Shown piece by piece: positions 35,162-47,949 of a DNA stretch of 64,000 nt. The notes under the pieces are model-generated. The model was not told the origin of the DNA, searched no databases, and saw nothing but the letters and a program-made list of their open reading frames with translations. Position numbers and translations under genes: made by a program. Source of the stretch: Crocinitomicaceae bacterium (lineage in GTDB: Bacteria; Bacteroidota; Bacteroidia; Flavobacteriales_D; Crocinitomicaceae). The DNA is taken from positions 1 through 64,000 of the forward strand of contig PAQM01000025.1 of NCBI GenBank assembly GCA_002709305.1. The letters run 5' to 3'. Numbering within the stretch: the stretch's first letter is position 1; every line of letters starts with the position of its first letter.

Positions 35162-37153
35162 TTAAAATAGTTCATTAATTATTGTATCATCAACAATTTG
35201 AGGAACTGTAACTTTTAATTTTTTTTCAACTTTCATGGCACGTTGAATAGCAAAAATAGCACCTTTATTCCGGGCCCAACTTCTCCTCGCTATACCATTA
35301 TTCACATCCCAATGTAACATGGATTTCAATCTTCTCTCAGCGTCCGAAGATCCGTCTATTAACATACCAAAACCACCATTAATTACTTCTCCCCATCCAA
35401 CACCACCTCCATTATGAATAGAAACCCAGGTTGCTCCTCTAAATGAATCTCCTATTACATTTTGAATTGCCATATCAGCAGTAAATTTAGAACCATCATA
35501 AATATTCGATGTTTCTCTATATGGAGAATCAGTACCAGAAACATCGTGATGATCTCTACCTAAAATTACAGGTCCAATTTTCCCTAAAGCAATCGCATCA
35601 TTAAATGCTTTTGCTATCTTCATTCTACCTTCAGCATCTGCATATAATATTCTTGCCTGAGAACCAACAACTAATTTATTCTCTTTAGCACCTTTAATCC
35701 ATTGAATATTATCCGCCATTTGTTGCTGTATTTCAATGGGACTATTTTTCTTTATTTCCTCTAAAACTTCACAAGCAATATTATCTGTAATCTCTAAGTC
35801 TTCTGGTTTACCAGAAGAGCATACCCACCTAAATGGTCCAAAACCATAGTCAAAACACATTGGGCCCATTATATCTTGAACATAAGAAGGATATTTAAAA
35901 TCAATTCCATTCACATCCATTACATCCGCTCCTGCTCTTGAAGCTTCTAACAAAAAAGCATTACCATAATCAAAAAAATAAGTACCATTATCCGTATGCT
36001 TATTTATTGCTTTAGCATGTCTTTTTAATGATTCTTTTACTCTTTTTTTAAAATTATTAGGGTTCTTAGCCATCATAATATTAGACTCTTTAAAAGTCAT
36101 ACCAATAGGATAGTATCCACCAGACCATGGATTATGCAAAGAAGTTTGATCAGAACCAATGTCAATAGTAATATCTAAATCATAAAATTTTTCCCATATT
36201 TCAACAATATTACCCAAATATGCTATTGATACTATTTCCTTACTCTTTTTTGCCTTTTTTACTCTTACTACTAATTCATCTATATCATCTATAATCTCAT
36301 TTACCCAACCTTGTTCATGTCTAATTTTAGTGATTTTAGGATTAACCTCTGCACAAACTGTTATACAACCAGCTATTGAACCAGCTTTTGGTTGTGCACC
36401 ACTCATTCCTCCTAAACCAGAAGTAACAAATAAACTTCCAATAGGTGATTTATTTATTTTTCTGAATGCATTTAATACTGTAATTGTTGTGCCATGAACA
36501 ATTCCTTGTGGTCCAATATACATATAAGAACCTGCTGTCATTTGACCAAATTGAGTTACACCTAAAGCATTATACTTTTCCAAATGATCAGATTTTGAAT
36601 AATTTGGAATCATCATTCCATTTGTAACAACTACTCTAGGAGCATCTTTATGGGATGGAAATAGACCCATAGGATGACCTGAATAAATAACTAGCGTCTG
36701 ATCTTGTGTCATTTCAGCTAAATATTTCATAGTTATTCGATATTGAATCCAATTTTGGAAAATAGCGCCATTTCCTCCATAAGTAATCAATTCATATGGA
36801 TGCTGCGCTACAGCATGATCCAAATTATTTTGAATCATTAACATAATAGCTCTAGCTTGCTTACAATTACCTGGATATTCATTTATTGAACGTGCATACA
36901 TTTTATAATTAGGCCGATATCTATGCATATAAATTCTACCATATTGATTTAACTCATCAAGAAACTCTTTAGCTAAGAATTTATGCTGAGATTTCGGGAA
37001 ATAACGCAATGCATTTCTTAAGGCTAATTTACGCTCAGATTCTGATAAAATTTCTTTTCTATTAGGAGCGCGATTAATCTTTACATCATCGATTAATCTA
37101 TTTGGAATTTCAGAGGGAATTCCTTCTAATATACAATCCTGAAATGAATCCAT
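35162..37153 (-). CDS. hutU: Urocanate hydratase
   Basis: The 663-residue protein has the NAD-binding urocanase blocks LVIYSGHPMGLFPSH, GGMSGAQPKAGSIAGC and GADVMDVNGIDFKYPSY, and an active-site region with GPFRWVCSSGKPEDL. It is about 100 residues longer than the E. coli-type enzyme, as in the long Bacteroidota form. It converts urocanate to imidazolone propionate in histidine breakdown. No other hut gene lies next to it. Its stop is six bases from that of the convergent helicase. Confidence 0.95.
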   Translation of the reverse strand: MDSFQDCILEGIPSEIPNRLIDDVKINRAPNRKEILSESERKLALRNALRYFPKSQHKFLAKEFLDELNQYGRIYMHRYRPNYKMYARSINEYPGNCKQARAIMLMIQNNLDHAVAQHPYELITYGGNGAIFQNWIQYRITMKYLAEMTQDQTLVIYSGHPMGLFPSHKDAPRVVVTNGMMIPNYSKSDHLEKYNALGVTQFGQMTAGSYMYIGPQGIVHGTTITVLNAFRKINKSPIGSLFVTSGLGGMSGAQPKAGSIAGCITVCAEVNPKITKIRHEQGWVNEIIDDIDELVVRVKKAKKSKEIVSIAYLGNIVEIWEKFYDLDITIDIGSDQTSLHNPWSGGYYPIGMTFKESNIMMAKNPNNFKKRVKESLKRHAKAINKHTDNGTYFFDYGNAFLLEASRAGADVMDVNGIDFKYPSYVQDIMGPMCFDYGFGPFRWVCSSGKPEDLEITDNIACEVLEEIKKNSPIEIQQQMADNIQWIKGAKENKLVVGSQARILYADAEGRMKIAKAFNDAIALGKIGPVILGRDHHDVSGTDSPYRETSNIYDGSKFTADMAIQNVIGDSFRGATWVSIHNGGGVGWGEVINGGFGMLIDGSSDAERRLKSMLHWDVNNGIARRSWARNKGAIFAIQRAMKVEKKLKVTVPQIVDDTIINELF

Positions 37154-37190
37154 AATATACAGATAATATTTTTCAGTAAAGTTAAAAAAT

Positions 37191-37220
37191 AAAGCGCGTC
37201 AATATCAATTGGCGCGCTTT
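37191..37220 (-). terminator. Rho-independent terminator after the T9SS type B gene
   Basis: AAAGCGCG...CGCGCTTT pairs perfectly and the stem extends through one T-G pair and CAAT/ATTG around a 4-nt loop. On the minus strand it is followed by ATTTTTT. It ends the transcript of the gene at 37240 before hutU; the stem is symmetric enough to act on the other strand too. Confidence 0.85.
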
Positions 37221-37239
37221 ATAATCTTAAAAGTTTTTG

Positions 37240-39843
37240 CTATTTTATGATTGTAACATTACCTGTATAAGTATACTTACCATCATTTAATATGTCTTTT
37301 GTTCTTACAATCCAATTATACATACCTTCTTGTAATGGTTTACCTTTATACATACCATCCCAAGGAACTGTTATATCATGAGACTCCCAAACAATCTGAC
37401 CCCATCTATCAAAAATTAAAAGTTCAAAATCATAAGGGTCAATTCCTTCCATATGAATTAACCATGATTGATTAAATTCATCACCATCCGGAGTAAATGT
37501 ATTTGGAGCATAAATGATAACCTCAGGGAAAACTATTAACTGATATTCCATCGTATCAATACATCCTAATTCTGAAGTTACAATCAAGCTTATATCATAT
37601 GTACCTGTAACACCGTCAGGGAAATTTACATCAACATCTTCATTAGTAGATTGATCAGGGAAACCTCCATCAAAATACCACTGATAAGTATCACCATAAA
37701 AGGAATGATTTTGAAAATTAACTGTTGTATTAAACATCATAACAGGATTTGGGGAATGCTTAAAATCAGCTATTGGTTTTGGTCTTACATTAAGTGCATC
37801 AATAAATGTAAGAGAATCTACACATCCTTCAAACGAAGTAATAATCATCTGGATATCATAAAGACCGGCCATTAATACATCTGTTACAATAGTATCTTCA
37901 TTAAGAAATTCTTGATTGCCATTTATAAGCCAATAATTATACTGACTCATATTAGGGTCAGTTGAATTGACTATAGTAAAAATTGCAGGTTCACACTGAT
38001 TAGGGTCTAAAACAGTATATTGAGGAACAGGTAGTGGTGATACAGCAACATTAGTAGTTAAAACTAATGGAGAAGATTCACAACCATCTGTAATTGTCAA
38101 AGTATAATCTGTTGTTATAGAAGGATCAACATTAATCGTATGATTACCTATTCCATTATGGATATCTCCTGAACTCCAAACAAAATTATACGGAGCACCT
38201 AGACCTCCAACTACTGAAGCTGAAATATCTGTTGAATATGTAGGGCATATAGTATCCCAAGCTGAAATTGAGCCAGTTAATGGAGGAAGTAAAGTAACAT
38301 CAATTGAAAGTGGTGCTGATAAACAACCATTTTCATTCTCAGCGTATACAGTATATGTAGTTGGGATCAAAGGATTTACTACTTGATTCGCAGAAGTATC
38401 TGTTGTATGATCCCAATGATATATAAATGATGTTCCTCCAATAGCAGAAGCAGAAAGATAAGCTGTACCGTTTTCACAAATCAATGTGTCATTACTGACC
38501 GAAATAACAACATCTGGCGGATTAATTACATCAACATCAACACATTTTTCACATCCTAATGGAGATTTTGCACATACAGTATAAGTACCAGCAGTAAAAA
38601 CAACTGCAAATGAATCCACTTGCCAAGTTATACCCCCATCAAAACTATATTGATCAGCCTCTAAACTAGTAATATGAATTTCACCATCTGCAACACCTTG
38701 ACAAGAAGGATTTATAGAAGATGCTACAATATTTAAGTCCTCTACGGAAACCATCATTGTATCATAAACATCTCCACAGGTAGAATTCCCTTCTCTAAAA
38801 TAGAATTCATATATCCCCAACTGATTTACAGAAACAACAGCGTTAGGATCAGACCAATTTGGAACAACGTTTACTGTTGGTGCAGGAAGTATTCCAGCTG
38901 CTGAATAAGTCCAAAGTAAAGTATTACTTATATCACTTGCAATACCAGCTAAATTTATGGGATCACCTATACACAATGATTGATCAAGACCAGCGTTAGG
39001 TGATGGCTGATCAACTACATTAATAGTAAATTCAATAGTGTCAACAACTGAACCTTGATCTACTATTTCAACTAAATAGTCTGTTGTGTCAGTTGGATTA
39101 ACCATAACACCTGTAATACCTGTTACATCTGAAACATTATTAGTTACTAACCAAGTTGCAGTAGCATTTATCCAACCTGAACTTAACATTAAGTCAACAA
39201 TAGCAGTATCTCCTGAACAAATTGTTTGATCAGGTGTGCCTCCTGAACATCCAATTGAAGCACCTGTATTAGGAAAAGTTAAATTTACTACGCCAGATTG
39301 TGCACTATAATTTGAAAACATTAAAATATAAGCTTGTCCTGCAAGAACAGGTATAGATGGTTGAAAATTACCAGCAACACCACCTGGAGGAGGGCCTGAA
39401 GAAGACATTCCAGTAAATCCTGCAGAAGATGCATTCCAATTACATGCTGCTGGAGCTACTAAATTATTTTGGATATCTGAACAACCGGTTACAGGATCAT
39501 AGGGCCATAATTCCCAATCAAAAAAACCAGCGCCTCCAGGAGCACCTATTTGAAATTCTAGTTGACCATTGGATGTTACATTCAGAACAAACCAATTTGG
39601 ATTCAATTCACCCGCAAAAAGACAACCAGCATTAACACCAGCTGGATTTGTATTAGGATTAGAAAAACTTCCAGAAGGTGGAACCACAGGGTTTGGACTA
39701 GCTCCAGTAGTAAGAGGAAAAGGAACAGGTATTGAGTTACAAATATTCTGTGCTTGATTACATGCATTTGATGCTGTTGGTGCTCCTTGTGAAAAAGAAA
39801 CTAAACCAATAATAATGAATATAGAAGTTAAAATTAATCTCAT
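37240..39843 (-). CDS. Large secreted adhesin-like protein with PKD-type domains and T9SS type B tail
   Basis: The 867-residue protein has a signal peptide (ending VSFSQG). The N-terminal part is a Gly/Pro-rich domain common in such proteins (NPNWFVLNVTSNGQLEFQI). Several Ig/PKD-like repeats follow, for example DLMLSSGWINATATW and VNFQNHSFYGDTYQWYFDGG. The last 90 residues are the gliding-motility-associated (type B) sorting domain: YAPNTFTPDGDEFNQSW and FDRWGQIVWESHD, ending NVTIIK. It should be exported by T9SS to the cell surface. A small secreted protein gene lies 8 bp upstream. Confidence 0.9.
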   Translation of the reverse strand: MRLILTSIFIIIGLVSFSQGAPTASNACNQAQNICNSIPVPFPLTTGASPNPVVPPSGSFSNPNTNPAGVNAGCLFAGELNPNWFVLNVTSNGQLEFQIGAPGGAGFFDWELWPYDPVTGCSDIQNNLVAPAACNWNASSAGFTGMSSSGPPPGGVAGNFQPSIPVLAGQAYILMFSNYSAQSGVVNLTFPNTGASIGCSGGTPDQTICSGDTAIVDLMLSSGWINATATWLVTNNVSDVTGITGVMVNPTDTTDYLVEIVDQGSVVDTIEFTINVVDQPSPNAGLDQSLCIGDPINLAGIASDISNTLLWTYSAAGILPAPTVNVVPNWSDPNAVVSVNQLGIYEFYFREGNSTCGDVYDTMMVSVEDLNIVASSINPSCQGVADGEIHITSLEADQYSFDGGITWQVDSFAVVFTAGTYTVCAKSPLGCEKCVDVDVINPPDVVISVSNDTLICENGTAYLSASAIGGTSFIYHWDHTTDTSANQVVNPLIPTTYTVYAENENGCLSAPLSIDVTLLPPLTGSISAWDTICPTYSTDISASVVGGLGAPYNFVWSSGDIHNGIGNHTINVDPSITTDYTLTITDGCESSPLVLTTNVAVSPLPVPQYTVLDPNQCEPAIFTIVNSTDPNMSQYNYWLINGNQEFLNEDTIVTDVLMAGLYDIQMIITSFEGCVDSLTFIDALNVRPKPIADFKHSPNPVMMFNTTVNFQNHSFYGDTYQWYFDGGFPDQSTNEDVDVNFPDGVTGTYDISLIVTSELGCIDTMEYQLIVFPEVIIYAPNTFTPDGDEFNQSWLIHMEGIDPYDFELLIFDRWGQIVWESHDITVPWDGMYKGKPLQEGMYNWIVRTKDILNDGKYTYTGNVTIIK

Positions 39844-39851
39844 ATTGAATA

Positions 39852-40247
39852 TTATTTACAATTAATGAATGGATATGGTTGCATTATATCAACACCATAT
39901 ACACCTATTTGAATACAATACAAAGTACTTGCATATTCACCAAACCATGAAATAAAATCTTTTTTCGTCAGTTCTTCAATATTTGCGGTAATTATCAAAG
40001 CTCTCTGAGTATGATAATCTAAACGAACCATTTCAATATTAGGATTATCATACATCTCCGTTTGCAACTCCTGCATAACAGATTGATTTGGAATATCAAA
40101 CATACACTGAGCAAATAATCGTGTATCTGTATATTTTATTTTATTTTCTGTTGTTTTAAAATCCTTATTAATGGATTGTTTTGACTCATTTTGAGCATAA
40201 GATGAACTTAAAACAAAAACAAAAAATAGAAAAATAATATGCTTCAT
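39852..40247 (-). CDS. Small secreted protein paired with the type B adhesin
   Basis: The 131-residue protein has a signal peptide (MKHIIFLFFVFVLSSSYAQ) and one mature domain: a short linker, then TRLFAQCMFDIPNQSVMQEL, NPNIEMVRLDYHTQRALIITA and a C-terminus ending YPFINCK. There are three Cys in the mature part. I do not recognise the family. The 8-bp gap to the large T9SS protein suggests coexpression and perhaps a helper or partner role. Confidence 0.7.
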   Translation of the reverse strand: MKHIIFLFFVFVLSSSYAQNESKQSINKDFKTTENKIKYTDTRLFAQCMFDIPNQSVMQELQTEMYDNPNIEMVRLDYHTQRALIITANIEELTKKDFISWFGEYASTLYCIQIGVYGVDIMQPYPFINCK

Positions 40248-40288
40248 TTTATTTCTTTTTTAATTTAACGTATCATTAAAAATTTGGT

Positions 40289-40303
40289 TGCGTATTAAAC
40301 GCA
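40289..40303 (-). terminator. Weak hairpin after eno
   Basis: TGCGTATTAAACGCA forms a 5-bp stem with a 5-nt loop, 52 nt past the eno stop. On the minus strand it is followed by AACCAAATTTTT. It may be a weak terminator or an operator ahead of the small secreted protein gene. Confidence 0.25.
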
Positions 40304-40354
40304 TATTTTGTGAAACTAATTATGGGTAATTACGCAAATTTATAACCAAAACAC

Positions 40355-42738
<2,384 letters not shown>

Positions 42739-42800
42739 GTTAGAAATATTTAGTTAAAAATAACAAATACATATTGAACTATTGACTAAAAATTAGATAT

Positions 42801-42830
42801 AAAAAAAGGGGATTTAATAATCGCCCCTTC
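42801..42830 (-). terminator. Rho-independent terminator after rplQ
   Basis: On the minus strand GGGGCGATTATTAAATCCCC is followed by a run of seven T. It lies 21 nt after the rplQ stop and separates the ribosomal block from carA-eno, though some read-through into carA is possible. Confidence 0.8.
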
Positions 42831-42850
42831 TTTTAATTTTTTTTAATTCA

Positions 42851-43558
42851 TTATTTTTCTCCTTCTTTTTTTTCTTTACTATCCAAAGCATCTTCCTCTT
42901 TCGCAGAAGGAGTATCCGAAACATCTTCCTCTTTCGCAGAAGGAGCATCCGAAACATTTTCCTCTTTCGCAGAAGGAGTATCCGAAACATCTTCCTCTTT
43001 CGCAGAAGGAGCATCCGAAACATTTTCCTCTTTCGCAGAAGGAATATCCGAAACATCTTCCTCTTTCGTAGAAGGAGCATCCGAAACATTTTCCTCTGTT
43101 TGAGAAATATCTTCAGAAATATCAATTTTATTACTTTCTGAAGATGTTTTTCTACGAGATCTACGTGTATTTTTCTTTGTTTTAGTATTTGAATATAATT
43201 CATTAAAATCAACTAATTCAATAATACACATTTCAGCATTATCACCTAATCTATAACCTGTACGAATAATTCTTGTATATCCTCCTGGACGATCAGAAAT
43301 TTTAGGGGCAATTACTCTAAATAGTTCAGAAACTGCTTTTTTATTTTGTAAATAACTAAATACTGTTCTTCTCGAATGAGTAGAATCTACTTTAGACTTT
43401 GTAAACAAAGGCTCTGCATATACACGTAATGCTTTTGCTTTTGCAACTGTTGTATTAATACGTTTATGCTCGATTAGTGAGCAAGCCATATTAGCTAACA
43501 TAGCTTTTCTATGTGAAGAAGTTCTACTTAAGTGATTAAATTTTTTTCCGTGTCTCAT
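42851..43558 (-). CDS. rplQ: Ribosomal protein L17 with acidic 11-residue repeat tail
   Basis: ATG 43558 ([20 protein letters not shown]) is the normal L17 start; the track begins six codons too early. The first 120 residues are ordinary L17 ([35 protein letters not shown]). The remaining 110 are a low-complexity extension. A basic [11 protein letters not shown] linker is followed by about six tandem copies of KEE(D/N)VSD(A/T/I)PSA, encoded by 33-bp DNA repeats, ending KEKKEGEK. Bacteroidota L17 often has an extra tail, but these perfect tandem repeats look like a recent expansion. It is the last gene of the alpha cluster. Confidence 0.95.
   Translation of the reverse strand: MRHGKKFNHLSRTSSHRKAMLANMACSLIEHKRINTTVAKAKALRVYAEPLFTKSKVDSTHSRRTVFSYLQNKKAVSELFRVIAPKISDRPGGYTRIIRTGYRLGDNAEMCIIELVDFNELYSNTKTKKNTRRSRRKTSSESNKIDISEDISQTEENVSDAPSTKEEDVSDIPSAKEENVSDAPSAKEEDVSDTPSAKEENVSDAPSAKEEDVSDTPSAKEEDALDSKEKKEGEK
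42890..43095 (-). repeat. 33-bp tandem repeats in the rplQ 3' end
   Basis: About six copies of a 33-bp unit lie in frame within rplQ. The copies alternate between two versions, making a 66-bp higher-order pair that occurs at least twice. Differences are few. The unit has no spacers and keeps the reading frame, so length can change without breaking the gene. Confidence 0.88.
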
Positions 43559-43646
43559 AACATTTAAATTTCGCAAGTAACGGTTAATTAAACTTTGTAT
43601 CGATGAAGCTTAACCACCTATCACGCCATTTTTTTTTTTTACGATA

Positions 43647-44639
43647 CTATTCCTTATCCAATTTATATTTAGAAACATTCATACCAAAAGAAAGACCTTT
43701 GTTTTCAACTAGATCTTCTAATTCAGTAAGTGATTTCTTACCAAAATTTCTAAACTTTAATAAATCATTCTTATTATAAGAGACTAAGTCTCCAAGTGTC
43801 TCAACATCAGCGGCTTTCAAACAGTTTAAAGCTCGGACAGATAAATCCATATCTACCAATTTTGTTTTTAATAATTGACGCATATGTAATGATGTTTCAT
43901 CAAACTCTTCTGTTTCAGATTTAATATCCGAATCTAAAGTTATTCTTTCATCAGAAAACAACATGAAATGATGAATTAATATTTTTGCTGCTTCCTTTAG
44001 TGCTTCTTTAGGGTGAATTGAACCATCAGTTATAATATCAAAAACTAATTTTTCATAATCAGTTTTTTGCTCAACTCTAAAGTTCTCTACGGAATACTTT
44101 ACATTTTTAATTGGTGTAAATATTGAATCGACAAATATAGTACCAAATGCACTATTACTCTTCGTGTTTTCCTCAGCAGGCAAATAACCTCTTCCTTTAA
44201 CTATAGAAAGTTCCATTTCTATTTTCACAGAAGGTTCCATATTACAGATTACTAAATCCGGATTTAATACTTGAAAGGCAGAAGTGAATTTACCTATATC
44301 ACCCGCTGTTAACTTATCTTGTCCTGCAACAGAAATCACAACAGATTCTTCATCTGTTCCTTCAATTTGCTGTTTAAAACGAATTTGTTTTAAATTCAAA
44401 ATAATTTCTGTCATATCTTCAACAACACCTTTCATTGTTGAAAATTCATGATCTATACCTTCTAATCTTACAGATGAGATTGCAAATCCCTCTAATGAAG
44501 ATAGAAGAATACGACGCAAGGCATTACCAACAGTAATACCATACCCAGGTTCTAAAGGGCGGAATTCGAATTTACCCTCATATTCATCTGAGTTAATCAT
44601 TATAACCTTATCTGGTTTTTGAAAATCTAAAATTGCCAT
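43647..44639 (-). CDS. rpoA: RNA polymerase alpha subunit
   Basis: The 330-residue protein has an N-terminal assembly domain ([27 protein letters not shown]) and a C-terminal domain with two helix-hairpin-helix motifs ([33 protein letters not shown]) that contact promoters and activators. It lies between rpsD and rplQ, as is standard in the alpha operon. Confidence 0.98.
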   Translation of the reverse strand: MAILDFQKPDKVIMINSDEYEGKFEFRPLEPGYGITVGNALRRILLSSLEGFAISSVRLEGIDHEFSTMKGVVEDMTEIILNLKQIRFKQQIEGTDEESVVISVAGQDKLTAGDIGKFTSAFQVLNPDLVICNMEPSVKIEMELSIVKGRGYLPAEENTKSNSAFGTIFVDSIFTPIKNVKYSVENFRVEQKTDYEKLVFDIITDGSIHPKEALKEAAKILIHHFMLFSDERITLDSDIKSETEEFDETSLHMRQLLKTKLVDMDLSVRALNCLKAADVETLGDLVSYNKNDLLKFRNFGKKSLTELEDLVENKGLSFGMNVSKYKLDKE

Positions 44640-44726
44640 AATTCTTCTTTTTAATTGTATCTCAATTGCGCGGTTTTTAAGTTTGAAGAAATTCTGTAAA
44701 AACCCTTTGGTCGAAATCCAATGTTG

Positions 44727-44754
44727 TTATTTATTATTTATTATTTATTATTTA
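44727..44754. repeat. Four tandem TTATTTA units at the rpsD 3' end
   Basis: TTATTTA occurs four times head to tail, and the last copy covers the rpsD stop codon and its last sense codon. Slippage would alter only the rpsD-rpoA spacer. Confidence 0.8.
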
Positions 44755-45353
44755 GAATATAATTCTACTATTAATTGCTCTTTTATGTTCTCAGGTATCA
44801 TTTCTCTTGAAGGTAGTGCTAAAATTTTTCCCTCCATACCACTTGAATTCCAATCTAACCAATCAAAATTATTTTTTTTCTTAGTTAAAGAGTCGGAAAT
44901 AGCTTCTAATGACTTTGACTTTTCTCTAACACCAATAACATCTCCAATCTTACAAGTATAAGAAGGGATATTAACTACTGAACCATTAACAGTAATATGC
45001 TTATGAGAAACCAATTGACGGGCACCTCTTCGAGTAGTCGATATACCTAATCGAAAAACAGTATTATCAAGACGAGATTCACATAAAATCAATAAATTTT
45101 CACCTGTAATCCCCTTCATTCTAGAAGCTCTATCAAACATATTAGAAAACTGTCTCTCAAGAATACCATAGGTATATTTTGCCTTTTGTTTTTCTGCTAA
45201 CTGAATAGCATATTCTGATTGTTTTCCTCTTCGTTTATTTGGACCATGTTGACCTGGACCATAATTTTTTTTGTCTAATGTTTTGTCTGGACCAAAAATT
45301 GGATCTTTGAAACGACGCGCAATTTTTGATTTTGGACCTGTATATCTTGCCAT
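44748..45353 (-). CDS. rpsD: Ribosomal protein S4
   Basis: The 201-residue protein starts [14 protein letters not shown] and includes [19 protein letters not shown] and the S4 RNA-binding domain ([26 protein letters not shown]). It is a primary 16S rRNA binder and, in many bacteria, the alpha-operon repressor. A weak GGTTTTTA/TAAAAACC pairing in the 108-bp spacer to rpoA could be an attenuator. Confidence 0.98.
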   Translation of the reverse strand: MARYTGPKSKIARRFKDPIFGPDKTLDKKNYGPGQHGPNKRRGKQSEYAIQLAEKQKAKYTYGILERQFSNMFDRASRMKGITGENLLILCESRLDNTVFRLGISTTRRGARQLVSHKHITVNGSVVNIPSYTCKIGDVIGVREKSKSLEAISDSLTKKKNNFDWLDWNSSGMEGKILALPSREMIPENIKEQLIVELYSK

Positions 45354-45432
45354 TTGTTTTTTTTTTTACAGAGATACCTTGAATTAAGGCTTATCCTTCG
45401 AAGGTAATTAGCTCTCTTAAATTATTAATATA

Positions 45433-45819
45433 TTATACTCTTCTTCTTTTAGGTGGTCGACATCCATTATGAGGTAGCGGAGTAACATCAATGATTTCAG
45501 TCACTTCAATACCTGCATTATGTAATGACCTTATAGCAGACTCACGACCAGAACCAGGTCCTTTAACAAAAACCTTAACTTTACGTAGTCCAAAGTCGTA
45601 TGCTTCTTGTGCAGCATCTTCTGCAGCTACTTGTGCAGCATAAGGTGTATTCTTTTTGGAACCTCTAAATCCCATTTTACCTGCTGATGACCAAGAAATA
45701 ACTTGACCAGTATTATTTGTCAAAGAAATAATAACATTATTAAACGTAGCTTGAATGTGAGCTTCGCCAAATGCATCAACCTTAACATTTTTCTTTTTCT
45801 TTTGATTTGATTTTGCCAT
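45433..45819 (-). CDS. rpsK: Ribosomal protein S11
   Basis: The 128-residue protein has the typical basic N-terminus ([11 protein letters not shown]), then [16 protein letters not shown] and [16 protein letters not shown] at the C-terminus. It lines the mRNA exit region of the 30S platform. It lies 30 bp after rpsM. Confidence 0.98.
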   Translation of the reverse strand: MAKSNQKKKKNVKVDAFGEAHIQATFNNVIISLTNNTGQVISWSSAGKMGFRGSKKNTPYAAQVAAEDAAQEAYDFGLRKVKVFVKGPGSGRESAIRSLHNAGIEVTEIIDVTPLPHNGCRPPKRRRV

Positions 45820-45849
45820 TTTAAATTTTCATTACTAGTTAACTAACTA

Positions 45850-46215
45850 CTATTTTTTCTTATTAGCAACTGTTTTTCTTCTACCTTTTCTTGTTCTAGA
45901 ATTATTCTTAGTCCTTTGTCCCCTTAAAGGTAAACCAGTTCTATGACGTATACCACGCTGACAGCCAATATCCATAAGACGTTTAATGTTAGTTTGAACC
46001 TCTGAACGTAATGATCCTTCAACTTTAATATCGTTAATAGAATTACGAATAGCCGATAATTGATTGTCATTCCAATCTTGAACCTTTATACTCTCATCTA
46101 TTCCAGAATCTCTGAGTATTTTCTGTGCTCTACTTCTTCCTATACCATAAATGTATGTTAAACCTACTACACCTCTTTTATTTTTTGGTAAATCAATACC
46201 TGCAATACGCGCCAT
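45850..46215 (-). CDS. rpsM: Ribosomal protein S13
   Basis: The 121-residue protein starts [21 protein letters not shown] and has [20 protein letters not shown] and a basic C-terminal tail. It bridges the 30S head to the 50S subunit and contacts the P-site tRNA. Confidence 0.98.
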   Translation of the reverse strand: MARIAGIDLPKNKRGVVGLTYIYGIGRSRAQKILRDSGIDESIKVQDWNDNQLSAIRNSINDIKVEGSLRSEVQTNIKRLMDIGCQRGIRHRTGLPLRGQRTKNNSRTRKGRRKTVANKKK

Positions 46216-46227
46216 AACTTTAATTTT

Positions 46228-46344
46228 TTATCCTTGTCTTTGTTTAAATTTAGGATTCTTCTTGTTTATAACATAAACACGTCCTTTTCTCTTAACAATC
46301 TTACAATCTGAAGATCTTTTTTTTACTGATGCTCTTACTTTCAT
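46228..46344 (-). CDS. rpmJ: Ribosomal protein L36 (too short for the ORF track)
   Basis: ATG 46344 to TAA 46228 encodes 38 residues, starting [15 protein letters not shown] and ending NPKFKQRQG, a clear L36. It has a single Cys, so it is the zinc-free (C-minus) type. It lies between infA (7 bp) and rpsM (12 bp). Confidence 0.97.
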   Translation of the reverse strand: MKVRASVKKRSSDCKIVKRKGRVYVINKKNPKFKQRQG

Positions 46345-46351
46345 CGTCTTA

Positions 46352-46570
46352 TTATTTATATCTAAATGTTATTCTTCCTTTTGTTAAATCATATGGTGAC
46401 ATTTCAACCTTAACCTTATCTCCTGGTAGAATCTTAATGTAATACATTCTCATCTTACCAGATATATGAGCCGTAATAACATGACCATTTTCTAACTCAA
46501 CTCTAAACATTGCATTAGATAATGCTTCAATTATTAATCCGTCTTGTTCTATAGATGCTTGTTTTGCCAT
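46352..46570 (-). CDS. infA: Translation initiation factor IF-1
   Basis: The 72-residue single S1/OB-fold protein contains [20 protein letters not shown] and ends GRITFRYK. It blocks the A site during initiation. Its position between secY and rpmJ is conserved in Bacteroidota. Confidence 0.98.
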   Translation of the reverse strand: MAKQASIEQDGLIIEALSNAMFRVELENGHVITAHISGKMRMYYIKILPGDKVKVEMSPYDLTKGRITFRYK

Positions 46571-46580
46571 AATAGTTATA

Positions 46581-47924
46581 TTACATTCCAGACATTACGT
46601 TTGCGGTTCTTTTTCCTTTTACCCTTGTCCCTTCCATTAAACCATCCATATGACGATTTAATAAATAAGATTCAACTTGTTGTAGAGTATCTAAAACAAC
46701 ACCTACCATAATCAATAATGACGTTCCACCAAAAAACATTGCAAATGCATCATTAACACCAGCTAACTTTGCAAGTGCTGGAATGATTGCTATAAATGCT
46801 AAAAAAAGTGAACCAGGGAAAGTAATTCTAGAAACTAATGAATCTATATAATTTGCTGTTTCTTCTCCCGGTCTTATTCCTGGAATGAATCCACCACTCC
46901 TTTTTAATTCATCAGCAATTTTACGAGGATTAATCATAATGGCAGTATAGAAATAAGTGAAAATAATAATCAAAACTGCTAATAACATATTATATCCAAA
47001 ACCATAGATATCACTGAAATTATTAGCAATAAAGCTACCTTCAGAGCCATCTCCAGTAAATAACATCATAGGAACTGTCATAATTGCTTGAGCAAATATT
47101 ATTGGCATTACACCGGAAGCATTAACTTTTATAGGTAAATAACTCCTAACACCTTGATTTGTTGCAGATCTATTACCAACAACACGCTTTGCTGTATTTA
47201 ATGGTATTTTGCGTACACCCTGAACAATTAATACTGTTGCAAGTACAACAACCATAAAAACAAAAATCTCTAAAACAATCATTATTAAATTTCCTGATTC
47301 AACAGCAAAACCAAACTCAGCCATAAATGCTTCAGGAAGCCTTGCTAAAATACCAACTGTAATCAATAAAGAAATGCCATTCCCAACACCTTTATCAGTT
47401 ATTCTCTCTCCGAGCCATACAGCAAACATAGCCCCTGATACTAATACAATAATAGACTGAGTCCACCAAAAAGTACCAGCATCATCCGGTAAAGCACCTT
47501 TATTATCTACATAAAGTGTTAAATAAGATGGAGCCTGTAAAGCACAAATAATAATAGTTAAAATGCGTGTATAATTATTAATCTGTTTTCTTCCTGATTC
47601 ACCTTCCATTTGCATTTTTTGGACAGCAGGAACAGCCATTCCTAATAATTGCATAATAATAGAGGCACTTATATAAGGCATGATTCCTAACGCCATTATT
47701 GAAGCATTAGTGAAACCTCCTCCAGAAAATAATGATAAAAGTGTTTCTAACATATTTTGACCACCGCTTTCTTGAGCTTCTACAAGTTTTGTGTAATCAA
47801 CTCCAGGCAAAATAATAAAAGAACCTATACGGTATACAAGAATCAAACTAAGTGTAAGCAAGATTCTTTTTCTTAATTCTTCTACTTTCCAGATATTCTT
47901 TAAACTATTAATAAATCTTTTCAT
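46581..47924 (-). CDS. secY: Preprotein translocase subunit SecY
   Basis: The 447-residue protein has ten membrane helices. It has the plug/TM2 region [18 protein letters not shown], the cytoplasmic loop [16 protein letters not shown] and the C-terminal [20 protein letters not shown]. It forms the Sec channel used by all the signal-peptide proteins in this window. The preceding gene is rplO, 25 bp upstream. Confidence 0.98.
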   Translation of the reverse strand: MKRFINSLKNIWKVEELRKRILLTLSLILVYRIGSFIILPGVDYTKLVEAQESGGQNMLETLLSLFSGGGFTNASIMALGIMPYISASIIMQLLGMAVPAVQKMQMEGESGRKQINNYTRILTIIICALQAPSYLTLYVDNKGALPDDAGTFWWTQSIIVLVSGAMFAVWLGERITDKGVGNGISLLITVGILARLPEAFMAEFGFAVESGNLIMIVLEIFVFMVVVLATVLIVQGVRKIPLNTAKRVVGNRSATNQGVRSYLPIKVNASGVMPIIFAQAIMTVPMMLFTGDGSEGSFIANNFSDIYGFGYNMLLAVLIIIFTYFYTAIMINPRKIADELKRSGGFIPGIRPGEETANYIDSLVSRITFPGSLFLAFIAIIPALAKLAGVNDAFAMFFGGTSLLIMVGVVLDTLQQVESYLLNRHMDGLMEGTRVKGKRTANVMSGM

Positions 47925-47949
47925 TCGTAAAAAATATTGGCAAATTTAA

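Noticed and set aside
42890-43095. Short repeats that could suggest a CRISPR array
   Set aside because: The repeats are contiguous, have no spacers, lie in frame inside rplQ, and no cas genes are present.
42814-43212. 132-residue minus-strand ORF rich in RKMFR and LLLRK repeats
   Set aside because: It is the 33-bp L17 tail repeats read in another frame. Because 33 is a multiple of three, every frame looks repetitive and open.
44683-44961. 92-residue plus-strand ORF opposite rpsD
   Set aside because: Antisense shadow of a certain ribosomal gene and its repeat-rich spacer.
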